Below, in pieces: positions 1-11,289 of a stretch of DNA of 64,000 nucleotides. Origin of the DNA: Blastomussa wellsi (taxonomy: Eukaryota; Cnidaria; Anthozoa; Scleractinia; Plerogyridae); NCBI GenBank assembly GCA_947652115.1, contig OX393568.1, positions 23,932,963 through 23,996,962 of the forward strand. The letters run 5' to 3'. Position numbers and translations under genes: made by a program. Numbering within the stretch: the stretch's first letter is position 1; each line of letters starts with the position of its first letter. The notes under the pieces are model-generated. The model was given only the letters and a program-made list of their open reading frames with translations, did no database searches and was not told where the DNA came from.

Positions 1-197
1 TTCACATTCAGTTATTTCGAAGACTAGTAAATCCACTTTCTTGCGAAACATGATTATCAAATGGTTCAAGATAATACAATACCGCAATGATATACGGTAG
101 ACACATGTTAATAAAGAACTGCAGGTTTACTTAAATACGAATTTAATAATTATAATGACTTTGTTTTTTTTATAGATAAAAAAAATTGTTGCGAAAG

Positions 198-608
198 CAA
201 ATGGTGGCCCCGATATCGTTTTTATTGTTTACTGACTCATAAACAAACGCCAGTTGCTCGCCATGCTTCTCTGGATCGTTCGCCGAGATTTTGCTCGAGG
301 AGAAAAGTTCCAATCTCAGAACAAACTGTAAAATCGTTCGGCATATTCGCAAGAAACTCATCAGAGCACAACTTTATTTTTGGCACAGAACGCTCGACAG
401 CTAGCGTTGCTGGAAAAGTTCACAATATTTCCGACGGGTTTGAGTGATGATGAGAGTATTTCCAATTGGGTTTTCCGGCAGATATGCCGAACGATTTGTC
501 CTAGATATTGCGCTGTGACTAGAACCTTTCTCTTCGAGAAAAACCTCGGCGAACGGCCAAGAAAAAAAACATGGCGTGCAACTGGTCTGTGTGCACCATT
601 TGCGTAGA
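198..608. repeat. Foldback (inverted-repeat) element
   Basis: The stretch at about 249-352 recurs in inverted orientation at about 469-585. Shared blocks include CAGTTGC..CGCCATG, CGTTCGCCGAG, CTCGA.GAGAAA.GTTC and AATCGTTCGGCATAT. The outer ends also match (CAAATGGTG on both sides). This is a roughly 410-bp foldback or MITE-like element with arms of about 110 bp and several mismatches, so it is not young. Small ORFs here lie in the arms on both strands and are not supported as genes. Confidence 0.65.
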
Positions 609-1013
609 TGATGATGATATTTAACGACGGTAAAAACACTTTACAGTTAAAACTGATAAACTAGTGGCCCTCATACGAACACGCGAAAACGATTCCCAGT
701 CTCCGATTGGACACACAAAAAATGTTTTGAGACCCCAATCAGAAGCTAGAACACCTCCAATATTTGGAACTGGGAACTGTTCGCTAAAAGTGTCCCAAGG
801 GATCCCCATTTCGTCCTTTCTCTTCTTCGCCGATTTTTTCGCCCGCCACTTTCCCTCACCCCCACTAACTGCCCGTAGGTGCGCAATTAGCATCCCTTTC
901 CTATTGTTAGGTTCGCTTTATATATATGCGTCATATGCATGCATTGAGGGGTTGCTACTTTTGCGGCACCGAAATGCCTATCGCAAATATGTGGCTAATA
1001 AAACTTTTCGAAA

Positions 1014-1095
1014 TAATGATGATGGCGATGATGATGGCGATGATGATGATGATGATGATGACTATGATAGCGATGACGAGGATGACGACAATGCT
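1014..1095. repeat. Imperfect (GAT)n microsatellite
   Basis: Imperfect GAT/GAC/GGC triplets run for about 80 bp. They create an Asp-rich tail in one + frame and a Met-rich one in another, which are artefacts of the repeat. A G-rich run follows at 1618-1640. Confidence 0.9.
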
Positions 1096-1262
1096 GTTGC
1101 TGTTGATGATGACTAAAACTTCTAGAAATAAATAAACCTTTTATTAGTTTTATACATAAAGAAAAATAATTTATGTTACATAAGACCGGAATAATTAATA
1201 TCGCCTGTTGAAAGATTAATCTAAAACTAGTATCTTATTATTCTTTTACGGCGCGATGAAAC

Positions 1263-1517
1263 TTGCGTCCTACGTCTCTAAATAACAAGTCGAGTCACGG
1301 AACCTCTGAGGTCGCTACTTTTCGGGACCTTCGTTACTTAGGAGATCTGTGTTCCGTGGCGGAGGGGGTTTACTCCCATATTAAAGAGACAAGGGGTGCC
1401 ATCGTCTCGCTAGGGGTGTCAATTTTGGATGTTTGGTCTCGCTTAGGTTGTTCCGGTGGGTCAAAGACACCAATATTTTTCTCCGTAAAGGTCTCGTTTA
1501 GAGTTGCACACCAATAA
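1263..1517. other. Open frame without recognisable product, probably repeat-derived
   Basis: An 84-codon frame with no recognisable domain, signal peptide or splice context. The sequence contains several 'ggtctc' words (GGTCTCGCTTAGG, AAGGTCTCGTTTAGAG) of the kind found in short coral repeats. I see no gene here and treat it as probable degenerate repeat sequence. Confidence 0.3.
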
Positions 1518-1756
1518 ATACAAATATATAATAAAATATTAATTCTATTAAGGGCTCAATAAAAGTCAACAAAAGTTTTAGCCACCTTAAGATTGGCCTC
1601 ATTACTAACTTTAGCCGAGGGGGGGGGGGGGGGGAAGGGGAGGGGTTTATTCAAAATTTGCGAAGAGCATCGCGATTGTTTAGGGAGTCCTCCGGGCCTC
1701 TATTTTTGTTATTTGGTAACAATCTTGAAATTACGTCAAGAGTACCCTTCACGTGG

Positions 1757-2055
1757 GATGCGCGATCGCCTAATGGTTAGTGCGCTGGACTCCGGATCTA
1801 ACGGTCCGAGTTCGAGCCTCGGCCGGGGGACTGCGTTGCGTTCTTGGGCAAGACACTCTGATAGTGCCCCTCTTCACCCAGGTGTATAAATGGATACCAG
1901 CGAATTTAATGCTGGAGGGGGCAATCCTGCGATGAACTAGCATCCCATCCAGGGGTAGAAGAAAATACTCTCTGTCTCTTCATGCTAAGCTTCATGATAA
2001 GCTTCGGCGGTATGCGCCACTGGGCTCGACGCAGACTTTACCTTTTTGTATCTTA
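1757..2055 (+). mobile_element. tRNA-derived SINE, copy 1
   Basis: The head resembles a tRNA: an A-box-like TGGTTAGTGCG near 1774 and a B-box GAGTTCGAGCC near 1808, spaced as in pol III promoters. A non-tRNA body follows, with GGGCAAGACAC, a TATAAATGGATACCAGCGAA block and CATCCCATCCAGGGG. A second diverged copy at 47585-47855 shares the head and these body blocks, which identifies a dispersed element rather than a functional tRNA gene. It lies in the 3' flank of IL-17 copy A. The family name is not assigned. Confidence 0.8.
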
Positions 2056-2139
2056 CCCCGCGGAAAGCTAACGTGAAGGCGCTCTTATATAGTTCTCCTC
2101 CATAACAATAAAATGACGAGTGCATGGACACTTAGTTTC

Positions 2140-2574
2140 TCAATAGTCATACACATAAGCTATTTGCAGTGTCCTTTCCATCCTCGTCCAAAAGAGAGTC
2201 CCTGTTTTTCGATCGCATCGTTGAACCAACGAGTTATGTGTGTAGAACACGGCCCTGCAGTAATGATTACATCGAGGACAGACAGCCTTGGCTAGGTACC
2301 TGGGAATTCTGTCGGTGTCCTCATCTATAGCCCAGGTCCACGGACATTTTGTAGTACCCTCCTTTGCGCCATTAACAAAGTTGATTCTACCGTTGACTTG
2401 AGTGTTGTTGGAGCTATGCGCGGCGACGAGCTTGTTTTCCACGAATATGTAACGGTGACGAACCCGGTGCAGCAGCTGAGAGTCAGTGAATGTTTTTCTC
2501 CGCCTTGTCGAGCAACCGCTAGAGCCGGGAAGCGACTTCACCATAATAAGGAGAACCATCAATATTGCCAATAA
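2140..2574 (-). CDS. IL-17-like secreted cytokine, copy A (last coding exon)
   Basis: This exon encodes a secreted protein with the IL-17 family signature: a KCPWTW motif, then D-x-D-R-I-P-R-Y-L, AVCPRC with a further Cys four residues on, a V-x-RC segment, and a C-terminal W.......IAYVYD strand. The reading frame opens after a splice acceptor (TTTTAG, exon start at 2574, phase 0) and begins with a hydrophobic signal-peptide half (LLAILMVLLIMV), so a short upstream exon with the start codon is expected. I could not locate it. A stop precedes the acceptor in frame, so there is no ATG-initiated version starting upstream of it. N-glycosylation sequons FTD- and NTQ-type are present. It is the close paralogue of copy B: the 3' half is about 96% identical in nucleotides and the 5' half only about 80%. 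The IL-17 C-terminal CxC pair is missing (Tyr-Val-Tyr there). Without exon 1 it could be an expressed gene or a 5'-truncated duplicate. Confidence 0.82.
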   Translation of the reverse strand, partial: LLAILMVLLIMVKSLPGSSGCSTRRRKTFTDSQLLHRVRHRYIFVENKLVAAHSSNNTQVNGRINFVNGAKEGTTKCPWTWAIDEDTDRIPRYLAKAVCPRCNHYCRAVFYTHNSLVQRCDRKTGTLFWTRMERTLQIAYVYDY

Positions 2575-2659
2575 CTAAAATTTAAGGAGCATTACTAATT
2601 AATTAATTAATTTAAAAATATATAAATTAAACACGAACGTTGCCGTGATGACGGTATGT

Positions 2660-5378
2660 GTGTTAACTGAAAGCGGTATGCAACGTACCTAAGGGACGGA
2701 CCATTATTTTCTGAGGGGGAGATGAGTTTTGGTAATTACTGAAAACAATTCCTACACAGGAGAAAGTGCCAAAAAATGTTGTGCAAAGCGAGTCGCGCAA
2801 AAGAAACACATGCAGGAAATGAGAAGAAACATCCCGCACAACCTGACGGTTAAAAGTGTAAAACAAAATATTGCTCAGAAAAATTGCCCATCCCCTTCCC
2901 CCTTCCCCGCCTAGTTGAACGTGGTTTCTGAACATTAATTTCGCATGTAATTTCATCTCGTCAAAAAAGCACAGCGGATAAATATACTTTCATTTTTTTG
3001 CTGTTTGCTAATGTCGTAAACTAAAGTATTTTTTACAGTATTCTGTCATATTAGCGACGAGTTCAAGCTATCGACTAGATCTCGATTATTCGGTAAATTC
3101 CGGAAAAAAACTTTAAGGCACAGCAGTACCGGTATGAGGAGAAAGAGAGAAGCGAGTATTATACTTTAGAGTTATCCGACTTGGTTCATCAGTTTAAAAC
3201 AAGCATTTCAGACTTAATTTAAATGCCATTAAACTTTCTTCACGCAGCAAAGTCTTGCCCGTGAAATCATTTTTTTCAAAACAAATTCTATTATGCCAAC
3301 AAATTATAGCCGAAATTCTAATTAACCAGCCTGTAACTTTGCATGTTTGATTCCGGAGCTTTTCCAATTATCTCACCCTGTGTACTCATTAAGAAGCCGA
3401 AACAATTTTTACCTTGTTCATCGCACGGACTTGAAGAGTTTTCAGCCACTTATTCAGTTTCCCTTTTTTCGGGACGATCAACCCCTTTTGAGCAGTTGTT
3501 CTTCTTTCTTCTAAGACTCTCTTGCAGTGGAGACAACTCGACCACTGACTTAAATACATTTCGTGGTCTCAGTATTTAGAATTGTCAGCTTATTTCCAGT
3601 TATTAATATTCCACCCACACTTTTCTCTTTTAGGAACTTAGAAATAAACTCAATATTTAGAAAAAATATAAAGTTATAAAGAGAGTTCCATTCTAGTGAC
3701 ACGGTCTTCTATTTTCGTAAACGAAGCCTCGGTGAATTTTCCACAATCACAGAGGATAATGCCACGCCTTGTTTAGTGAACGCATGGTCATTTCGTTGAT
3801 GTCCGTTTGCCGTAATTGACTAACATATCATTAGGGCGAATAACAAGGTGGGAAGTGAATTGCAGCTAAGGACAATGTCACTACATTGCAGTTAGTTTTG
3901 TTTTGTTTTCTCGGTTTGTTCGATTTTGATCAAGCAAAAAACAAGCAAAGATTTTCAGGTCTGGAATGACACTATTCGTGTCTATGGATGCTATTAATAT
4001 CTCGTGTGTTTAAAAGAATGCGGTAATTGCGCGCTAGATAACCGTCATCCATCCGTGCAAATCAGCTGGTGAACGCACCAGTCCGTAAATGGACCTTAAA
4101 TGAAGAGCTCAACATCAATAACTCAAGTATATGGTTATTGTGGGCAATTTAAAAGGATAATGAATTTTGTCACATTGTTTCTTACTAATGCGAGGAGTTA
4201 TTCTCTCATTCTGAAGAGATTACTGATTGAAGACGATTTCAGAAAGACATTGTTTTCCATTTTTCTTTTTAATACAATTTTGTGTTCAAAAATTTCGAGT
4301 TCGGCTGCAAGGCCGGTTTAAAAATAACCCAAAAGCATGCAAAATCTAGATATTATGATGTCGTCACGTTAACGGAATTTAATATTCCTTAATTACTTTT
4401 AAACTGTAATTCACGGTCCGTACAAGCCAATGATCTGTTACGGTTTAAATTTAAACTTAAGTTTGTGCATGGTTAAAATTCAATAAGCTTCTGTCATTGA
4501 AACTTCCGAAGGAAAATTAATGTTCTTTTTAGTTTAAATAAATAACGATATTACAAAGATGCACTTTATAAGAAATATCTACAATGCAATGAGTGACGAA
4601 AGTGTTGACACATTGTAATTGTAAGCCCCATTCATTTTCTTTAAGGCCCCTCAGAAGCTTTGTTTTTCAAACCGAAATATCGGGCAAATATATTGTACTT
4701 GTTTAATGTGATTTCATTTCTGTTTTAATTTCTTCTCTTCGCCGTGGTTTTGCACATTTTACCCGCGTTTTCCCCTCTTTTAAACCCCCCTGCTCCCTAT
4801 AGCTATCAGCGTTTCAGTTTGTTTCTTGGAGTCCTTCGCTGGACGAACTCATCATCAATCATAAGCAACATTGGATGGAGCGAAGGGGGTATTTTTGCGG
4901 AGTGAAATGAACCAGAAAAAAGAGTGATAAATATGTCCTAAATTTCAAATCAATGTGTCAACTACTTTTATCTAACATTGCAGACTATATGAACAGGCAT
5001 TTAGTTTGTTTGCAAAATCAAATTACGCATAACGTGAGATAAAGATTAAGGTACAACACTGTTGCCTGTTGATATCTGCTATTGTGCTCACGTATTCATA
5101 AAACAAAGCCATTCATTTTTACGCCACAAACACGGTCTATTATTATTATTATTATTATTTAGCTAACCTATTCATTTAACACGGCAACTTGTACTTCTTA
5201 CACTTGTTTCTTTCTTGAAAGAGGACTAAGAACGTAATCACTGGAGCAATATTTCGCGTCACTAAAGTGACAGCACGACATGGAAAACTAAACACACTTA
5301 GCCTATGCATCTACCATTGTTCTTGCCCATTACTAGCTTACTAGCTTTAAACTTTTTCACGACAAGACGCTTGAAGTC
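2660..5378. other. No gene recognised
   Basis: AT-rich DNA on the upstream side of IL-17 copy A. It holds only short frames without recognisable domains and an (ATT)n run at about 5143-5160. The missing first exon of copy A could lie here, but I found no start-codon/donor pair resembling that of copy B. Confidence 0.5.
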
Positions 5379-5581
5379 TAAAAATAGAATGCAAATTATT
5401 GGACCGCGAGACTCGAAAAACATAGCATGTTTTGGTGTTCTGACGAAAGAAAAAGAGGGAATGTGGGTGAAGTTTTCGTTTCAAAAGTGTTTTAGGAACG
5501 TCAGCTTTCACGTTTGAAGAAATCTTGAAAATCGTCCGTAATTTCGGTTTGTTTCTCTGAGTCGTGATGAACTTAGCGCGA
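5379..5581 (+). repeat. Dispersed ~200-bp repeat, copy 1
   Basis: It shares AATAGAATGCAAATTATTGG, AAGTTTTCGTTTCAAA, GTTTTAGGA and GAGTCGTGA blocks with copies at 7379-7562 (same strand) and 10219-10399 (opposite strand). The flanking gene-free DNA holds nothing else I recognise. Confidence 0.7.
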
Positions 5582-5639
5582 AAAAAATCAGTTTGTAGCT
5601 CTGCATGCACTGGGAGCTCGAGAGACTCGTTAAAACTCT

Positions 5640-7370
5640 ATACATAAAGTACAAGTTCTTCGGCAAAAGATGATTCAAACAATTTAATGATCAAATATTT
5701 GGCTTAGCTTATTCAGTTCTACCAAATATCTCCTCATTACCCCCCCCTCCCCCCCAAAAAAATGCCTGTTGAGGAATTGAAAATTATTTTTAACTGTGGT
5801 ATGAATCAATGGTGGGCGGTCATCGGAAACGAATAATTATATGATGCGGTGATGTGGTGTGGTGTTTATGTTCCTTGTTAGTCAGGATTGTAAGCAGGTA
5901 AAGCCAGACTCTTTCTTAAAACCGGTGTCTGAAAACCGGTTGCGTTTGTGAACTGAATTGATTTTCAATTTGTAAACTAAACGGATTCCTAATTCCGGTC
6001 TGACCTGTATATGTAAGAAGAATTTCACTTCCTCTTTGGGGTGTGTATTGTGTCGCAAACCAGCGAACAAACTCAAGTGACGATAGCTTTTAATGGACCA
6101 GCATTGTTTGAAGTTTTTAAGTGAGTTATTATTATTAACATCGGTGTTAACTGTGTTATTGTGTGTGAAATTGCAGGAAATAGCTTTTAAATGAATCGGC
6201 ATTGTTTAAAATTTCGAGTGAATTTGTTACTGCCGGGCAGAAGTGGCAAGTAAAAACCGTGAGACATTCACTTGCAGTGTTGAAGGAGGTACAAATATGA
6301 TTTACATCGTATTATTTAAAGAAATTTAAAAATTCTTCCACTTCTTATTAAACTCGTCTAGCTACTTTTTAGATTAATTTGCTTGAGTCTTGTTATTTTA
6401 CTTAATTTATACTGAAGATCAAACTCAGTTTCGATTTCTTTGGTTCTTTTAAATTCCGCTGTCATAGGTCCTGAACATGCAGTTCACTTCGTCTCTTCAG
6501 TCTAGCCATAAGCGCTAGCTACGAGTTGAGAATTCAAGCTTTTTCGCCTTTTTTCATTTATCATATAAAATTGAAAATATCTATAAAATAGAAGCAGTAC
6601 ATTATGAAATTTGAAGGTGCTTTTACTAATTTTAAAAAAGACCAAACAAGCACCTGATAAAGCTGTTCTACTTGAGTGGAGAGTACAGGAACGTAAAATA
6701 ATCGCCTAACACGCCTGAGATCGGCGAAACAACCACAGCACAAGCAAGCAAAACAGAAACGGAACAAGGTAGTCCTTTTTTATATATTGACAATTTTCTC
6801 GTATAACTACCTACATGCATCGTTTCTCGGAATTCCCATACAAACCCTTCTAATTTGAAGCCATATTGTTTGTACGGTTCATTATATAGAGAGCTTGGGA
6901 TGCCTGTGGATGATTTTATCATTTCATTTTTGGATATTAAAACGCTCTGCCATGTCACTCATTCCACGCCTTTTAAATGTCCCTGTGAATGAAGTTTAAC
7001 TTCGTTCTAATGACCATCAGGAACGTCAGTAAAAAGCAAATAACAAAGGAAATGGTGCAAACAAAATATAACGTGCTAGAGGCAACGCGACAAGCACGTG
7101 TTCACAAGGTGATTAGAATGGAAACGTTTCTCAAAACACACTCGAGCAAGTAAAAATGGCTGTGACACGATTTAATTCAAAAGTGAAGCAATGTTGTTCT
7201 ACAAATCCTTACTGTGCGTAACATATAATTTATCATTCAGTAATAATTATCATTGGTGGAAAAGCTTAGTTTATTACGAGGAAAGAAACTAAAAAGAAGT
7301 ATGCAGACTAGAGAGGGAATGGATGTTGAACTATGGATGCTAGAATAGAAAAGAACAGCGAACCCCGCGA
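5640..7370. other. No gene recognised
   Basis: This stretch contains a short C-rich run near 5738-5755 and a few open frames, the longest 106 and 96 codons on the minus strand. None has a domain, signal sequence or splice context that I recognise. Confidence 0.4.
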
Positions 7371-7378
7371 GGCCTACA

Positions 7379-7562
7379 ATGCAAATTATTGGACCGGCCC
7401 GCAACACTCGGACAACATTAGCGTGTTTTGAGGGAAATAGAGGGGATGTAGGCCAAGTTTTCGTTTCAAATAATTGTTTTAGGATTATCGTCTTTCGCAC
7501 TTGAAGAAAAGCACTGATCGTCTGCTATTCCGGTTTGTTTAGAGTCGCTCGTTACTCGCGCT
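7379..7562 (+). repeat. Dispersed ~200-bp repeat, copy 2
   Basis: Same family as 5379-5581, shown by ATGCAAATTATTGGACCG, AAGTTTTCGTTTCAAA, ATTGTTTTAGGA and CGGTTTGTTTAGAGTCG. It is more diverged, with small deletions. Confidence 0.65.
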
Positions 7563-7848
7563 TCACTATTGGTGCAGCTGTGCTGATGCAAAGAGAACAG
7601 AAAAACTTCGTGTCGGTCAGGTCTCTTCGCGCGTCTTCTGCCACTGCAAGGTCACGATTTCTTTACAGGACTGAAATATTTTGGTATAAATCTACTAGCG
7701 TTCTATCACAAATGCTACTCTCAACAAAATAAAGGCCACTTCTTCGCGTTTGTGAAGTGTATTCAGTTTCTGTGAAGAAGATTTGGACGTCTGGTTTTCA
7801 AATTGGACAAGCATGTAGTTCTGTTAACTATTAATTATGAAGTAGCTA

Positions 7849-7965
7849 TACTAAAACAGTTAGAATATTCGCGCTCGATGGCCATCGCGTGATAGTTGAT
7901 TTGGTCTCCCCCTCAAAAACTATCACGCGATAAAAATCTTGAGCTCATAATCTAATTGTTAATTG
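7849..7965 (-). mobile_element. MITE family 'CTAATTGTTAAT', copy 1
   Basis: The ends read ACTAAAACAGTTAGAATA on the left and ATAATCTAATTGTTAATT on the right. An inner perfect 14-bp hairpin arm ATCGCGTGATAGTT (7884-7897) pairs with AACTATCACGCGAT (7918-7931). Two relatives lie at 13679-13789 and 13904-14018 with the same end words and the same plan of short TIRs plus an internal hairpin. Confidence 0.65.
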
Positions 7966-9240
7966 TCTAACACCCTTGAAAGAATGCGGAAAAATGTCCA
8001 ACATTTCAACGTGAACTTTTCGGAATTACAGAGTCCAACGCCCTCACAAATTATGTATTTATTTCTTTTCCTGGCGTTAGACAAAAACGCGGAAATTTTT
8101 CCAATTTTTAACTTGAACTTTCTCCTTTTAATGTCATCCAGATTTCCATTTTCCTAACCAAACAACAATATGGATTGATTATATTGTGTTGCACACCGAT
8201 TTTGGCCAGCTTTGCCGCTCTTTTCACGATCCGCAAAAACGAATACACTGGCACAAACTGAAAAGAGAAAAAAAGAGGTATTATCACGGATAACGCAAAT
8301 ATTGTGCGCTTGACTGAGAGGCGACAAGTCAAGATCCGAGCTCTGTTTGCATCTTCACATCCATCGCATTCACACAAAACAAATTTGTGGGACTTAATTA
8401 ATTGAATTTACATTATTTCAAATTTTGTGTGGCCTTCCAAACGTTAAATGCAATACTTAGCTGTTTCTCAGATATATCTCGAGAAAGGGGAATTAATATA
8501 ATCAAAAATTGCAAGCCTGGAGAGTTAAATTTCATACAGAGAAACTGTGGGTGTTGGTGATTAAAACTCTCATGTCATAGAATTTCCATTGTGCAAACTC
8601 CGACCGAATATTTATTCAGTTTACTCAGCTGCGTCCTATCCTGTCCATCCAATCTCAATTAATTTTGCGCCACATTTACGAGCAATCTATGAAAGATGTG
8701 CGGTCAATTTCTCGACCTTTACAGTTAATGCTTTCCTCTTTCTTCGGCCAAATTTTTTGGTTATCTTTCCCCACCCATATTCTTGGTTATTTCTAATAAT
8801 GCGATAGTCGACAAATAAAAAGATGATTGTCTTCGCGCCAACTGTTTGCTAGTGACATTGTGCTAATAATTAAATTAGCCGAGTCAAGAGTGCTTTCGCT
8901 AGGTTGTGCAACGGTTGACATGTGAACATGTTTACTCTCCGACAGATCGAGTCGATGTTATTAAGCAATACTGAAGCTAAGTCAAGATCTCAGTTGAGAG
9001 ATAATGGACCAAAATGGGCGTCACTTTGGAGGACAACCATTAAAGTTGACAAATGAGCCGTCACATCATCCTTTTCAAACACAAAATGACTTAAAAAATA
9101 TTTAACTTAAAATATGTATGGGTAATCAAATGGTGACGAGTGAAATAAGGAAATAATTTCACGCGCGTTTTGTCAAAATTCTTATTAGCTTTTAATAAAT
9201 TACGCTCACAATCGTGGGTTTTTGACTTGTTTATTGTATC

Positions 9241-9330
9241 GAAAAATTTCGCGCCAAACGTTGCCATGGCAATTTTATAATTTCACATGTGAAATTACAA
9301 ATTAACGCTGAAATTTCGCGCCAAAATTAA
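9241..9330. promoter_or_regulatory. Two E2F-like sites around a 20-bp palindrome
   Basis: TTTCGCGCCAAA occurs at 9247-9258 and again at 9314-9325. Between them is a perfect palindrome TAATTTCACATGTGAAATTA at 9278-9297. TTTCGCGC/GCGCCAAA matches the established E2F consensus. The symmetric layout could equally be a small MITE whose termini happen to contain this word. Confidence 0.4.
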
Positions 9331-10218
9331 GGAGTAATTTGTCACCTATGATATTAATGTGGATAACAATGAAATCGTGAGCTCAGGTCTGTAGTTTAGA
9401 TATTCCCACACCGAAATAAACCGGGAATATGTTAAAGTGAATGGATTAATTTAAATACTGTCTGCTGACTTATAAATGCATAGCAGGTTCCACAATTTTG
9501 TTTAAATCGTAATTTAATTAACTGAGGGTGATAATGATATTTAGGCTACAAGTTTAAAAAAAAACCTATTAAACTATTTTAAGAGCGCCTGACTTCCTGT
9601 AGTGTGTTTGCAAATTTACTGATTGCTAATTCAGACTATTTTGGTCGGTTTGTTTACACGTGTTTATGATCGCCAGTGGCTATCTTGGCGCGCCGCACAT
9701 TTTTAGAAAACAAGACAACAAACAGCCTCATAATGAATCCAAGCCGGTAATACAACTCAGGCCCGGAAAAAAGCCAGATTTCGACCGCGTCCATTTGACA
9801 AAAGTCTTTCTCAATAAACCAAGATACTGAAATCTTGGAATACAATTAAAAATGAATTTTAAATTAATAATTCAAACTCCTATATAATATATAATATCGA
9901 TATAATTACAGTTCCGGACGTACGTGAACTGACATGTATACAACCCGCAAACACGTGGACAAGCAATCTGTTTATTTGAACAAATAAGAGGCAACGTCCT
10001 TTAGGAAGTTTGAAATGACAGAAACGTAAGTGGGGGAGTAACAATCTCGGAAGTTGATTGCGAAATGTATGTTAATCTTCTTTAATGGTGGTCAAGTTAA
10101 AACACGAGCGAATTTGAACTAAAATTGAATTTCATGCTTTCATGCTATAATTTTTAATCGACAACTGTCTCTGAACAGAGTTCAGTTCAATTAACAAACT
10201 GTATGTAAAGAAGCGAAG

Positions 10219-10399
10219 CGCGCTAGTGACGTCACGACTCAGACAACATTCAGACAAACAAATCGGAATGGCGGAATTGAGCTGGTGTTCCTAAAACACT
10301 TTGGAAACGAAACCTTCGCCCTCATTCCTTTTATCAGAAAGCACTAATGTTTTCCGAGTCTTGCTGGGGTCCAATAATTTGCATTCTATTTTTAGACTT
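10219..10399 (-). repeat. Dispersed ~200-bp repeat, copy 3 (inverted)
   Basis: This is the reverse-complement match of the repeats at 5379 and 7379. It ends in CCAATAATTTGCATTCTATT and carries a CRE-like GTGACGTCAC near 10227. Confidence 0.65.
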
Positions 10400-11126
10400 G
10401 GCTCGCTTCGCCATTATTGCTCATATCATTGCACAATAATCTTGAAAATTATCCGTAAAATGCTGCCCAAAACCAGGTACTTGAGTTAATTATGTTCCAA
10501 GTGGTGGCGTGATTAACAGCTGATTCTCAAGGAAAGATGAAGATAAAGTTTCTCCAAAACACCGCATTCCTATAAGCACACGGAATAGTTACTGTATCCA
10601 CAAACACTAACATAAAAGAAAAAAAAACAACGGATATTGGCATTTCAGGCTTGGATATTTTATTTCCAGCCTTGCTAAACCTGAATGAACAAGGATCAAT
10701 AAGTCCGTTGTCCATTGTAAAAATTAACTGCAAACCCGTCGAGAAAAGTAACTGTTTTGCGCATACAAAAGAATATCTTTTGTCCTTGCAACCATTCTAA
10801 ATTTCTAATTCTTACCACAAAAAGAGCAGTTAGTTGTCTTCAAGGTCGAGTTAAAAGATATTAAATAGAAGAAAGCGGAAAAAACTGAATGAGCACGCGG
10901 TCGAAATGCAGGGCGTAGGGTAGTTAACATCCGCAAAAAGCGAGGAAAATTTCACGTGGTTTAATTCACAGAAATAGTAAGTTATATCACCAGAATGGAA
11001 CTTCATTTTAACTTTGCGTTTATCAATATTAAGTTTATCAGTTCCTCAAATAAAATTACGCAGTAAATATGTAGGTGGAATACTATCTGAATTAACTTGC
11101 CACTTCCAAATGCCAAGTCCACAAAT

Positions 11127-11137
11127 TGTATATAAGT
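11127..11137 (+). promoter_or_regulatory. TATA box of IL-17 copy B
   Basis: GTATATAAG lies about 155 bp upstream of the proposed start codon at 11290. It leaves room for a transcription start near 11160 and a 5' UTR of roughly 130 nt. No initiator can be fixed from sequence alone. Confidence 0.5.
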
Positions 11138-11289
11138 CGATGGACGAGTCGCTTCAACTAAGCTCGTTAGCGGCAAGACAAAACAGAGCGGAACGTTAGA
11201 CAAAGAGAAGAGAAAAACCCCAAAGAAACACGACACGAAAGACCTTGTACTGTCAAGAGCAACTAAGTAGAACGAGTGAAGTCCAAGCA

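Noticed and set aside
664..1116. 150-codon frame ending in an Asp-rich tail
   Set aside because: The tail is the GAT microsatellite; the rest has no recognisable domain and no splice or promoter context.
1757..1830. Functional tRNA gene
   Set aside because: It resembles a tRNA but continues into a SINE body shared with 47585-47855 and lacks a convincing acceptor stem.
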